Assembly (NCBI GenBank): GCA_001692895.1 | Contig: KV748248.1 | Coordinates: 62,001-126,000 of the forward strand | Length of the DNA: 64,000 nucleotides | Direction of reading: 5' to 3' | Origin: Cenococcum geophilum 1.58 | Taxonomy: Eukaryota; Ascomycota; Dothideomycetes; Gloniales; Gloniaceae | Part shown: one piece after another, positions 46,051 through 58,194 of the stretch | How positions within the stretch are numbered: the stretch's first letter is position 1 | How the letters are laid out: every line of letters begins with the position of its first letter | Notes under the pieces: generated by a model | The model's database searches: none | What the model saw: only the letters and a program-made list of their open reading frames with translations | Told to the model about the DNA's origin: nothing | Made by a program: the position numbers and the translations under genes

Positions 46051-48944
46051 ACTAGGCCTTATAGGGTATTTATAATAGTTTTACTAGCCCTATAAGGCAG
46101 TTATAGAAGTAGTTATATTATAAAATAATATACCTTATTACAAAAGTAAAACTTCTAAATAGATAATATTGTCTATCTCTGTTTAATTTAGGGGAAGTAG
46201 TACTAAAATACTATTTATGGTAGTAACCCGAAATAGGGCAATATAGAGCTAACTATAGGTAAAAACCAGTATTTATAAATTAACGCCTATAAAGTTAAAG
46301 GACTAACCCTATAACTTATTTACGGTTATAATAAAGTATAACTAGATTAGAAACTACCTTTTACTAATAATAAACAGTAGTTCTCCCTCTATAGAGGTAA
46401 GCTTAATATAAGGGATTAGCCGCTGCTAGCCGTAAAAGCTGCCGTTAAGCATCTAAGCTTTAATGCAGCGGCGGCCTAGGCGTATAATAACTATGTAGGT
46501 GCCGTTATAGAGCCTTTTCTTAGGGTAGAGGTTCCGTAAAAGGATTATATGCGCGCCTACCTTTAGGGAAAGCTTTAATGGAGGTACTCCTACTCTAATT
46601 GCGGCTATACCCCTACTTGTTTTGGCTATTAATTAGAAGCAAATTAAGAAGTTTAGGAGTATACTATAGGCTAAATATATAGAGACGTGTAGTTATTATA
46701 AGGAGCAGTGGTTCTAAATAGGCCTAGCTATAAAGAGTAATAATATAGGTATATATAAAGCCTGTATTAAGGATGCTAATAGCCTTAAGGATCTAACCCT
46801 TTTTTCCCTATTTAGTAAAAGCAATAGGCTTAATCTAGGGCCTGTTCCTGGCTTCCTACCTATACTTACCGCAGTAAAGGAGCTTCTAATTACACACGTA
46901 TACGTTTATCTATAAGTCGTGCGTGTACGCGGCCAGTAATATCGCTATACTAGCTATGTCTACTACTTTGGCCAAAACACACTAAAGACTTAGAGGCAGC
47001 TACTACGGCTACCTTCTAAACTTAATATACTGGTCGTAAGGCCTATAGTAGTAGAGGGTAGCGAATACCTAAGTTGGCGGTTTACTAAGCGGCATACTAT
47101 AAGGCGCTTTACTATAGTATAAGGCGCTTTACTTTCTAAAGGCCAATTATCCTAATTATTGCGATGTTAAAATATATAGTACCTAGCTTACTAGCTTACC
47201 CAAAAATAGCTGTATATTAGATTAGCTACCTTATATTAATAAATTAGAGTCTAATTCTAGTGGCCTAACAGCTTACCCTATTACTCCTATATAGCGTCCT
47301 CCTACTATTAATCCTCTATCTGCCGAGCTTAATAATAATATATTAGATACTTTAGTTCCTAATCTAGTACCTAACCTTAATAAATTGGAGCTTTTAGGTT
47401 GCAAGGTTTAATACTAATAAGACCTATAAGCGGGCCTAAAGGTTCCTACTATATAATAAACACCTCTCTCTAAGCGATCAGCTAGCTTTATTATGCGCGG
47501 CGCCTTTCCTACTCTATTTTCTTACGGTAAAGCCGATTTTAATATACTATAAAGCCGTATAGTTACCCTGGCTGTATACGCCAAGTATATGCTTAAGTAT
47601 TAGGATAGTTAGTTTGGCCGCTACCCCTTATTTCGCTACTATGTGTTTAATTAGATTATAAGAGAGTAAGCCCTTAACGCCACCCGCTTCCTTTACAGTT
47701 AATTAAATAAAAATAGTCTATCTTTAAATAAGCTCAGTAATCTTATAAATAGTAATAGGGGTGACTAGATTTTAAATAAGATTGTACGGCATATATAGAA
47801 GCTTAAAGGCACTAGGCCCTACTAGAAGCAGAAGAGAAATAAGCTTATAGCTTATGCTAAAAATATTAAGAGCGGGTCTCTATTCTTTATACTTAGCGCG
47901 GCTAATCTATATTGGTATAATCTATACTCTTATATACCTCTATTTAACGAATATAAGGCTACTAATAAGGCTTAACGCTACCAGATTACTTCTTAAAATC
48001 TTAATAATAATCTGTATATTACTGCTTACTAGCTATATTACCGCCTCGATCTGTTTAGGAAGCACATGCTTATAGGTCTATTTAATAGTACTAACTTTTA
48101 GTCCTAATATAAGTAATAGGTGCGAGGTAGCGGCTATATATATAGCTTCTTATAGAGTTTAATAGCCCTAAAGCTAGATCCGTTAACTGGTAAATTAAGG
48201 GCGGCTTTTGCTAAGCACTAGGCTGCTTTTATATCTATAATAAATCCTAATTAATCTAGGCCTCCTAATCTTTAATATCCTTTTACTCTTAGCTATAAAG
48301 AACAGCTTAATACTAGTAAGCTTCTTACCGCCTACTTTAATCAATTTTAACGGCATCGTAATTACACTAAGTCTTACTGCTTAAGATTAAAGAAAGTCTC
48401 CGCTAGAGTAAAGGAGTGCCGCTTTTACTTTCCACGCTTTCTCCGCGATAAGGCCGCTATATTAAAGGATTAAAATCTATATTACTAGATATTCTATCTA
48501 TAGCGTAATAATAAGCTTCTTAATAGCTATAATACAGCTATAATACTAGTGTAGATAGCAAATATTAATACGTCGCCCGCTATAAGTATATTAGTAATTA
48601 TTAACTATATAGGCAAATATTACAGTAAGGAAGAGAAGAGGTTAACTTTTTACTAAGAGTTACTTTAATTAGTATAGCTGCACGCCAAGAGTCTTTATGC
48701 CTTTAGTTTAGTAGTCGCTAAGTTTATAAATAAGCTTATTGCTAAACGCGATTGGTTAGCGTAGGAGGTATACTATCTACTTCTTAATATTCCCCCTTTT
48801 AAAGGCTTAAGGAATATAGTAACTTTAGACTACTACCAAGAGGATAATTAAAGCGCTATATATAAGCTTAAGGATAGGTAACTAAGAGGGTACGGACTGT
48901 CTAACTATAAGAAATATAAGCGCCGCCTAAATAGGGTAAAGGAC

Positions 48945-48949
48945 GTTAC
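48945..48949. repeat. Solo-LTR target-site duplication GTTAC (left)
   Basis: Repeated at 49107-49111. Confidence 0.75.
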
Positions 48950-49106
48950 TATAAAGGCTTAGTTAAAAGAATAGAATCTATTGGTAGCTAGTAAACGAGA
49001 ATTCCAAAACAAGGTCTGGAAGAAGGTCGAGGAAAGGACACGTCTATATACATGGCGCCAAGGCTCGGCTAAGCCCCTGACTAGGGTCTATAACAGTGCC
49101 GTAACA
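48950..49106 (+). repeat. Solo LTR of the 165-bp family inside the Helitron
   Basis: It ends GACTAGGGTCTATAACAGTG and then CCGTAACA, clearly homologous to the 165-bp LTRs over the last 90 bp. It starts TATAAAGGCTTAG, aligned to TGTTACGGCTTAA. It is about 157 bp and flanked by GTTAC on both sides. Removing it with one duplication restores the Helitron frame as RLNRVKDVTFLNFLLYF. A 65-codon open frame at 48981-49178 spans this LTR and is not a separate gene. Confidence 0.8.
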
Positions 49107-49111
49107 GTTAC
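49107..49111. repeat. Solo-LTR target-site duplication GTTAC (right)
   Basis: Matches 48945-48949. Confidence 0.75.
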
Positions 49112-49760
49112 TTTCCTTAATTTTCTACTCTATTTTAATTACTTTACTTATAAGCGTTGGCTAAGAGCAAGGCCTTAAGTTATATTATACTTTCCGCGAT
49201 ATAAAGGCGATCCTTCCTATCCGTAGTATCCTAAGTTCTGCTATATAAAACTTATTCTTTATTATCCGTAGAGGGAGTATAAGAAAGTGGCTACTTATAC
49301 TAATAGATTTGGGGCCCTAATTATGTGGCTTCCTATTAGGCTTATATTAACTCTTATTAGCATCCACCTAACTACTTCTGCAATTAGAAACTAGAAGAAG
49401 GTTGTAAAACTATTAATAATATTAATAAGTTTAAGGGCGATTTCGCAGACGACTTAGAGCTATACTAGTCCTTTAAGGCCCTATATGCCCGCGTTTAAAA
49501 TACTAACAGAGTTAAAATTAAGGATCCTAATAGGCTTAGTAATAAGGAGCTTAACTATAACTACGACTAGAGTATATATTAGGGTACGTACCCGCAGCTT
49601 AATAAGAGGACTTATTAGCAGGAAGTATGGCTATAGCCTCTATTATAGAGCCGCCTATCCTAAATAGTAACTCCGTCCTCCTTATAACTAGGCTAGCGTT
49701 ATATCTATAATATTATAGTTAATTACTATAGGCAGATCTAAGTGGGCCTTGGCCCCTTAT

Positions 49761-51139
49761 AATTAAATATTCCCTAAATACTTAACTAGTTAGATTATAG
49801 TCTAGATATCTCGCTAACAACTATAACTATTATTAATTACTCTCCGTATAGTATAGGCCGTCTTTATTTTCGCTAAACTATAATAACCTTAAATAGGGTC
49901 TAATTCTTTTCTTACTATAGTCGCCGCTAAGGTAATATATCCTAACGCCTTCTCCTACTTATATTAGGTATGCTATTCCTAGTATTAATACGCCGTTACT
50001 ATATCTTAAGAAACTTATCGCTAATACTATAGGCCCTTAGAATAATACCTATTTTACTATACTAGCTACTAGCTAGCAAAATATAGGATAAATATAATAT
50101 CTATATAGTTGCCCCTAATAGAAAAGCCTATAGTAAAGGTAATTCGCTATACTATGTCTGGATAACCTAAGATTATATATATAGGTAATAATCTTAGGGC
50201 TTCCTAATGTAATAGAAGGTCTCGCTATAAAGCAAACTCAACTAAAGTTACTATCTCTATATAGATTAGATTAATTATAATTAATTAATACCTTCTAGCC
50301 CGCTTAGTAAAATATATTACGTTAAAGATAGGGCTAAATAAACGTTAGTAATATATTATAATTACAACGGATACCTATATACTATCTCTATAAATAGCCG
50401 TAAATATAACCTAGCCCACTCTATAATAAACTGCCCTTAATAGAGTAGCCCTTAAGGCCCTATTATTTTAGATAGGTATAGTCTCTATATAGGCGGCCTA
50501 TATTTACTCCTTATTATAATCTACTTTAGCCTCTAAAAATATCTTAACTAGCAGCTAATATTTAACTGTGCGTAGGTCTTAAGGCGTATTAAATAGTAAT
50601 ATTAGACTTAAGGCTACGTCTATATTTAGGACTAAGTTTATATTATCTAGTTTCCGCCTATAAAGTAGTATAATAAGTTATTTAAGATTATAGCCGCAGT
50701 TTTATGTATAGTTAAGCTAGAATAAACTCTATAAGTTTATGGTAGCCGTATGCCCCCTTTCCGTATCTACTATATAGTTAATGCTAGGCCGCCCTAGTAC
50801 CTTTATCTTCTTATATATATTTAACTATACGCGGGCTAGTATATTCTATATAGCCTTATATACCTATAGCGCTAGTACCTTCTTATATTTTACTACCTAA
50901 CGGATAACTTTCTAGATCGCCTGCTTGCGCAGTAAATTATTTAGTTATCCGCGAAATAAAATATATAGGATGTTGTTCTTAATAATAACCTACTTAAAAG
51001 TCCGCTTAATAGTATTAAGTCTCTTTATAGTAATGCCTAAGCCGGTAATAAGTTATATATCTTTTTATAGGTCTGTAGCGCTTATAGAGTTATACTATAC
51101 CGTATTTACGGTACACTGCCATTGTATATTGCGTCCCAT
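49761..51139 (-). pseudogene. Partner ORF B, divergent to transposase 2 (unknown protein)
   Basis: A minus-strand frame opens MGRNIQWQCTVNTV at 51139. Residues 24-109 align without gaps to the same region of partner ORF A, with about 30 identities in 86 positions counted by eye and stops read as Gln. Shared points include KD..., IK at the first helix-like stretch, NI..I.F, and .LN..KK at the end. The frame runs on through SINYIVDTERG.TAIINL and LFNTP.DLRTVKYQLLVKIF to about 49.8 kb, where it meets the broken end of the Helitron. No 25-residue repeats follow, so it may be truncated. No known family was recognised. Confidence 0.6.
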
Positions 51140-51599
51140 TATAAAAAATAGTTTAGTATCCTAAGTAGGGAATAGTGGTGTTTAGAATCCTATGCTTAGT
51201 ATAATAGAGAGGTGGCGTGACGTTAGTAATAGGTAGAGTCTCTTAGCCTAATATAACGCGATTTAGCGTAAATTAGCGTAAAATGTAATGGGTTGCGCTA
51301 TCTAGCACGTTAGTGTTTATAGATATTACCATACTCTTATTATACTCCTCCTATCTTAACTAGCTTATAATATAGCATAAGCTATAAATACTACTTTAAA
51401 TATATAGTTCTATACGGATATTATTTTTAGCCCCCTTCTAACTAAACTATAGCAAATTATAGCTTAATGCGGCAATTTATAAATAAGCTCTATTCAGCGG
51501 TAATATAGAAAGTATAGGACTAAAATAAAAAGTATAGGCGGTCTAACCCGTTATAAATAATATTATTTAAGATAATAGAAACGGAAGAAGGGTAGATAT
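51140..51599. promoter_or_regulatory. Divergent intergenic region, partner ORF B / transposase 2
   Basis: About 460 bp between head-to-head genes, presumably with both promoters. It includes repeated GCGTAAATTAGCGTAAAATG-type phrases near 51270-51290. No known site was recognised. Confidence 0.4.
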
Positions 51600-54500
51600 A
51601 AGGGCGTTAATATTAAAGAGATAAATAATAATATACCCTTACGCTATTAAAGCTTAGAGGAGTATTAGATAGCCTATTATAGGGCTAAGCTAGAGTAATA
51701 TAATAAGTGGCCACTTATATAATATATAGACGATAATATACTATTATGCTATTAAACCTTAGAAGGGTATAATATAACTAATTATAAGGCTAAATCGGAG
51801 TAAGGTAATAAGTAGCCACCTATATAAGCTCTAGGCGATAATATTATTAATAAGCTAAATAACGGGGCTGCGGATATGCACTATAATAATAATTCTATAA
51901 GATTTAATAAGGTATATAACCTAGCGATAGTTAAGACTAATTAGTAAACTTTAACTAGAATATCTATAAACGTCTTTTAGATTAAAATATTTAAAGAGGC
52001 CACTAGCTACGCTATAGGAAAGCCTCTAGGACAGAACTAGGGAAATCCATAAACTATAGATAATACTATAGTAGTATATAACATTATGCCGCGTATTAAG
52101 CGTACTAGTAGTATACTAAATAAAACACCTTCCTTATTTTATCTATTTAGTAATAAGGCAGAATACGTATAGGTCTTATAGTAGGTAAGCTACAGGACTT
52201 CTAACCATGCTATTAACGAGTAGTTTAACGATATTAGGCTTTAGGGAGTATTTACTAACTATTTTTCTTACTAGAGTGCTAATAATGTTAAAGTAAAACT
52301 ACTTTTAAAATAGATATAATTTAAGAGTAATTAACCGTAGTGAATTAAAATAATTATAACTATAGGGGACTAGTAGCTACTAGTACGTTACTAAAATGCT
52401 TTAGAGATTATGTTCTTCCTTATTAGTTACGGCCCTTTTTAAGGAGATATAACTTTCTCACTAGTAAGGTAGTACTTATTAGTAGGAATAAGAATATATA
52501 ATAAGCTTAATACGGTAGACTAGTAGTAGGAGACATAAGAGCAGCTATTACTTAGCGTAACCGTAGTGCTAATTATATTAGTTAGCAATAAAACCTAACT
52601 AATATAACACGCCGGCGGTAAGAAAGTATAGCCGCTCTATATTTTAATTAGAAATATTAAACTACACGTTTAATAATCCGTAAATTAACTAGCCCTATTA
52701 TTACTTATATACCTCCTGGTTTATATACCTAGTAACTAAATAATATAACTAGCGGTGTAATATAAGACCTTTACAGCTATTCTTAAACGTATACTTTAGT
52801 AATAACCCTACTACTAGTATAGTTATGCTAATAATACCTATAGTGTTAGAGCAAGCTAGTAAAGAAGAAGTATATCTCCTATATATAGATAGCTAGGATT
52901 AATACTACTTTCTAGTTCTAGCTATATTTATGGCTGATTATAAAGAATAGGTTACGCTTATAGGTATTAAGAGTAGCTATAAATATTTGACTTATTATAT
53001 ATATATGAATAAACGGTATAATCTAATAACTGCTATTTAGCGGCCGTGGCCGTTCCGTATATATTAATTAATAAAAGATTAAATATAAATATAGTAGGAA
53101 GGTTGCGATATTAATAAGAAGGATAACTTAAATTATATTTGGCCGTTCCGTAACTTTATATAGGGCTATAATCTATCTAATATCTATAAGATAATAGCGC
53201 CTAATTTCCTATACTAGGTTCTTAAAGGCTTTACTAGTAAATATCTTATATACTAAATTAAGGGGCTTATATAAAGCGAAATATAGGCCAGAAAATATTA
53301 AGGCCTTAATATCCTACGCATAGATAGTTGCGGCTAAGAGATATTAAATATTAATATACTTATTACTACTTACTTTGTATAGGTGGAACGATTTACTAAT
53401 ATAATAGTGTGGGATAGCTAAGCAAATGTTAGCTAATAAATAGGAAAGATGTATAAATCTCTGTTATAATAATTGGTTCCTACTATAGCACTTTTACTAA
53501 AATAGAATAAAGGCGCTATACTATTTATCCGGGCGTTTATAGACTTTATTATATTATTTTAATATATATTATATAACAAATTAACCATTTAGTACTTAGT
53601 AGCAGCTATTTATAAAATAGATAAGATAAAGGATATTTTCCTTCCGTTTTAACTAAGTAAGGTAGGACTACTATACTTTAATATTCCTAAGCTATATACT
53701 ATTACCTACTATTTAGAGAGTATTTAGTAACTAAAAGTAATTAAAGGCATAAATATAGAGTATTTAGAGTAAGTATATAAGCTATAAAAGGTATTTTACT
53801 ATAGGATTAATAAACGGAATAACTATAAAGAGCAAATGCTATAATATAACACTATATATCTTAATACTATACTTTAAAACAAACTTAAGCTATAAGCGTT
53901 AACTAATATAATTAATATAGTAGACCTAATAAGCGTAATATAGATAATATAACTAGGCCCTACAGTTAATATATATGCATATTGCTTATATATATAGAAC
54001 TTCGACAACTATATAACTTAGATACTTTAAGACTAGAGAATTAATATATCTATCTAGCGTATGGTTAAGAAGGTATAGCGCTAAATAGAGATTACCGACC
54101 TTATATTTAAACTAGCCCCCTTTATAAGGGAATGCTATAAGTAAATTAATAGAATCTGGTAAATAGACTAGGACGTTAACTAACTAGAGGCCGATAATAA
54201 TTAGGTATTAAAGATGCCCTTAAGTATCTATTATAGCATTATATACTATATTTGCTTTAGGAAAAACGCTATTAACACTAATAAGCTTAATAAGGTGTTT
54301 TCTTAATATACCCTATTATAGGCTAATACTAAAGCCCCCCGCTATAATATTATAATAGTATAAGAATATAAGTAGGTAAATAACAGCCTCTATAGCAATA
54401 AAGTAGAAAGGCTTTATCTACTACTTATAATCTAGGATACTAGGCAATTAGATAGTAAGGGTAAATACCTAAAATACGCTAGTGCGTTAGTAGAGACCCT

Positions 54501-54870
54501 CTAAGTTTATAATAGTGGTAAGATTAATATAAAAACTAGAATGCTTAGAGTGTAGAGTATAAAGCTATTTAATAGCAGGACGAAATGTACGCTAGATGCC
54601 CTTTAGATATATAATATTAACTATATTATAAGGCCTATCTCACTTATATTAATGGATATTAACGTTATAAACTATTTCTTTATAAATAACTATAGCGATT
54701 AGGATATATACAATACTATATATAATAAAGATTTTAAGCAAATAAATAGGGTATAAGTTAATGTATATATAAGGAAACAGGCTTATACTAGGCGGTAAAT
54801 AAATATAACTAGCGGCGCTAGATTATAATAAAGGGGTAGATTATTGTAACTATAATAAACTAAAATATAA
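51600..54870 (+). pseudogene. Plavaka/CACTA-type transposase 2
   Basis: Same family as transposase 1 but a different lineage. The N-terminal part holds two related blocks, CYQTLEGYNITNYKAKSEQ and its weaker copy just before (51610-51830). The core shows LIILVSNKT.LTQHAGGKK near 52565-52625, then a GYNLSNIYKIIAPNFLYQVL segment at about 53170-53230. A FTNIIVWDSQANVSQQIGKM block follows at 53395-53455. The conserved FNIPKLYTITYYLESI.QLK and YRINKRNNYKEQML blocks lie at about 53680-53840. The region after that continues to about 54870. It is dead through many TAG codons. It lies divergent to partner ORF B, repeating the arrangement at 28 kb. Confidence 0.83.
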
Positions 54871-54940
54871 CACTACTATATATCGCCCTCTACGCGCTAG
54901 CTACCCTTTATATTTTATATACTATACTATTTACCTTAAA

Positions 54941-55154
54941 AGTAACCGACTACCGGTGCTGCCGAGACAGCCTTAACACCACCCTATATATTGATCGCAG
55001 ATCAATATTGCTTGCAGATCACTGTTCCCATTTTAGTTACCTATTACCCTATTATATCTTATTACCTCCACCTTCTTTGTGTATATATAGAGGCTTTAGA
55101 GCTACATTTACAATTAAGTTGCTTGTTCAATTCCTATACACTGTAAAGCTTACA
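54941..55154 (+). repeat. LTR, plus orientation (214 bp)
   Basis: It begins AGTAACCGACTACCGG (formerly TGTAACC) and ends CACTGTAAAGCTTACA. It is lightly RIPed, with a TATA-like TGTGTATATATAGAGG near 55078. It is followed by TTTTATATGGTATAGAA, possibly a tRNA-Met-type primer-binding site. It is homologous at both ends to the minus-oriented copy at 56720-57036. Confidence 0.65.
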
Positions 55155-56719
55155 TTTTATATGGTATAGAAAAAATATTACGTAAAGTAGGACCTTATAC
55201 TATAGTAAGGCAATCTAATTACCCCGTTATAAAGCCTAATAAATAGTTAGGCCGCCCTCCTAACTTATTATTATAAGTTTATTAAAGCTCCTTTTTATAT
55301 ACTTAGCGAGAAATACCTAATTTATATTATAAAAGTTAACTAGGTTATTATTTAAAGTATATTAGGTATAAAACTTTAAACTATCTAGTGTATTTTAAAG
55401 AAGTAAGGTGCGTATAAAAGCTAAATAGTTTTACTAAACTAATATACTTATCCTTTACCTATCCTATAGAAAAGTAAATAAAGATACTATAAGTTAAGTA
55501 GTAGCTCCTAAGATAATCTAGATCTTAAAGGGGATAATATTAAGCTCTATACTGTAACTGTCTCTATTAAAAGGCAAGGCTATTATTAATGTGCCATAGT
55601 ATAACCTATTATTGTTAATTTAAAAACGTTATCCTAACGGATAGTCCTATTCTTATTAAATAAAAGCCTATAAACCCTAAGTAACCTTAAAATATCTAAA
55701 ACCTATACTTAAAAGAAACGTATATATTACTTAAATAAATAACCGCTATAGGATAACTTTAGATAATATATAAAGTAGCTACTTAGCCTAGTTAATATAA
55801 AGATATACGGTATTACTTAGATATATCTTATTATATAAGTAATAATAGGCTCTATACCTAAAGAGCTTTATCTCTTTCTTTAGCTAGAAATAAATATAAG
55901 CGGTCTAAATATACTAATAAAGTAGATATGGAAAAAGGCGATTACTATTATAGACTATTATAAAAACCTAATAAATAGAGTATTAAGTATACTACTAGGG
56001 CTAGCGGTACGTAAGGTTTACGGTCCTTAGATTTAGTAGCACTATACTAACTAATTTTCTAGCTATATAACTAGCTTAGCGTATTTTAGTATTATATAAT
56101 AAATATAGTGCGTAATACTATTGCCGGGAGCTATTATTACCTTAAACTAGGTACCAAGGCTATAGTAAAGGAAGTAGTGAAACTACTTAAGAATAACTGC
56201 TTTACGCTTAGTGGCCTAGTTAGTACTCTACCTTTTATTATACCTAACTAACTAAGGCTAGAATAGAGAGATAAGATTGAGGGCGCCGATTATTATACGT
56301 TATATTAAGCGTATATTCTTTAATACTAGGCTAAGGTTACTTGCCCTTAATAAAAATAGTACTAACCTTTTTTTACCTATTATAGCTAATATAATATAGC
56401 TTATATGCGTAGTAATTCAATATATTCTTAAGGACTATAGAAGCGGAATATAAGTTATTTATAAGTTTAAAGCTAACGCTATAATTATAGGTAAATCTAT
56501 AGAAAGCCTTTTACTATACTTACTAAAGCGTATTATAGATAGTTGGGAGCGACTATAAAATACCTAAAAGAGCTACTAACTTAAGTATAATAAAAGGCTA
56601 TATAGGCTACTTTTATAATAAGTTAATAAGATACAGAATGTACCTAGAGATAAAATATTATAAACTTAATAGGTAATTAGCGATCTGTTTAAAAATACTA
56701 TAAAAGATTTAAAGGAACT
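55155..56719 (+). pseudogene. Unclassified degenerate coding tract between inverted LTRs
   Basis: Not recognised. Plus-strand reading with stops as Gln gives fairly continuous stretches, for example GSYYYLKLGTKAIVKEVVKL at about 56130-56190. In another frame there are TRLRLLALNKNSTNLFLPII and FKANAIIIGKSIESLLLYLL near 56320-56530. The position after an LTR and possible primer site suggests the start of an LTR-element coding region, but no gag or pol motif was seen. Confidence 0.35.
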
Positions 56720-57036
56720 TGTAAGCTTTGCAGTGTGAAGAATTAAATAAACGACTTAATTCTAAATCTATGGAAATCAAGGATACTATATACAAGAAAT
56801 AGGTGGTTAAGGTTGTCGGCGATACCGACGACGATTTGTAACTATTACTCAATTGTCACGAGGTCGCCATTGCCACTCAGTCGGTGATAGGTAATGAATA
56901 GGTAATAGAAACAATTGATAGGTAGACATCAAAGACAGGGGTAATACAGTAATGAGACATATAATGGTAAGAGACATATAAGTCAAGAAATGGGTAGTAA
57001 GTCATAAGGTAATGCGAGCCTTAGTAGTCGGTTACA
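56720..57036 (-). repeat. Related LTR in minus orientation (317 bp)
   Basis: On the minus strand it begins TGTAACCGACTACTAAGG at 57036 and ends CACTGCAAAGCTTACA at 56720. The last 95 bp align to the plus-oriented LTR at 54941-55154. The middle differs and is about 100 bp longer. It keeps many CpA/TpG dinucleotides. Confidence 0.6.
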
Positions 57037-57515
57037 GAACTAGATCCTAAGTATAATAACGGGTTTACTTAATAACTATATACTATAAGTGTAAATATAT
57101 AATATTATATTAATCGCATCGTAACGTTATATTACGATACTTGCTATATACTATAGCACTTTACCGCCGTTTTCTATATTATAATATTACGCTATTTTAA
57201 TTATTATATATAGGCTAATAAAGATAATATAATAGGACAATAGTAGCCTAGTGTATTTATTACTAAGAATAAACCCTAAAACTATATATAAGGTCTCCTT
57301 TTTACAGTATATTAATAAGACGATTTTAATACTATATAACTATAATATTAATACTATCTAAGCGCGCCTTAAATAAATTTAAGGTAACAATAAATAGGAA
57401 ATAGGAATTAATTACTATATCTTATAGTATACTTTTACCGGTAAGTTTAAGGTTATAGATATTACAAATAGTACTATACTAATAGATATAAAGGCCTACC
57501 TATAAAGTAGAGATA
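57037..57515. other. TpA-rich tract without recognised gene
   Basis: Heavily RIPed. It may be the beginning of the coding tract that holds the Lys/Glu-rich repeats that follow. No motif is seen. Confidence 0.4.
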
Positions 57516-57529
57516 GACTAGTAATACTA

Positions 57530-57720
57530 GAATTTGCTAATAAAGAGGATAAAAGTAGAGAAGGTAGAGAAATAGATAGGGAAAATAATAGCGATAAAGA
57601 GGATAAGAGTAGAGAAGACAGCGGAATAAATAGGGAAAATAATAGTAATAAAGAGGATAAGAGTAAAGAAGGTAGTAGAATAGATAGGGAAAATAATAGC
57701 AAAAATAAAGATAATTAGGG
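57530..57720 (+). repeat. Three 66-bp repeats encoding a charged 22-residue unit
   Basis: The units encode NKEDKSREGREIDRENNS and close variants in one plus-strand frame, flanked by VVDITNSTILIDIKAYL upstream. The unit length is a multiple of three and the frame is kept, so a coding origin is likely, but the protein is not recognised. A Leu/Ser-rich minus-strand frame at 57496-57702 is its complement. Confidence 0.7.
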
Positions 57721-57874
57721 GTTTAATAGTATAGTATTACTATTATAGCGGGACTTATATAAATATTAAACTTAAAATAATAGGTTAACTAAAGGGCGTT
57801 ATTAGGCGTATCAAGGCTATATTATACTACTATTAGGTTAAAATATATTCTTTATATAGTGTATGCTAAGCGCA

Positions 57875-58040
57875 TAGAATAAGTAAAAAATACTAATTAT
57901 ATAGAATAAGTAAAGGGTACTAACTGTGTAGAATAAGTAAAGGGTACTAACTATATAGACTAAGTAAAGTATACTAATTATATAAAATAGGTAAATACTA
58001 CTAACTATATAGACTAAGTAAATACTATTAAGTGCGTAGG
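57875..58040. repeat. 30-bp tandem repeat, about six copies
   Basis: The unit resembles ATAGAATAAGTAAAGGGTAC followed by TAACTATAT. The copies are imperfect, differing mostly by transitions. Confidence 0.8.
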
Positions 58041-58194
58041 AAGAGTAACGCTTATTTATTACTTAAAGTAAGTAAAATATATAAAATGCATAAGGGGGGT
58101 ATTATATATTAATTATATATTAAGTATAAAGAGAGCTTAATAAAATAAAGGTACTATTTACTTAGGTAGCTATAAATACGTAATTAGCTGCACT

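Larger units (their letters stand above)
46051..49760 (+). pseudogene. Helitron Rep/helicase protein, helicase half missing
   Basis: A rolling-circle transposase. The upstream domain reads SLFSKSNRLNLGPVPGFLP and RVRGQQYRYTSYVYYFGQ at about 46800-46970, the fungal Helitron N-terminal domain. It is followed by FPTLFSYGKADFN near 47505-47545. The Rep-like region shows LFFTLSAANLYWYNLYSYIP at about 47880, then QVRGSGYIYSFL at 48118-48155, where the HUH motif is now YIY. The two catalytic tyrosines remain in NYIGKYYSKEE (48602-48634). Downstream YFPRYKGDPSYPQYPKFC (49190-49240) and YPQLNKRTY.QEVWL lead to LGPL at about 49755, where the expected Walker A helicase start is absent. A solo LTR interrupts the frame at 48950. 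Confidence 0.85.

Noticed and set aside
47854-48075. 73-codon plus-strand frame with membrane-like composition
   Set aside because: Out-of-frame reading of the Helitron Rep domain, whose true frame aligns well here.
50925-51164. 79-codon plus-strand frame
   Set aside because: Antisense to the start of partner ORF B, which is supported by similarity to partner ORF A.
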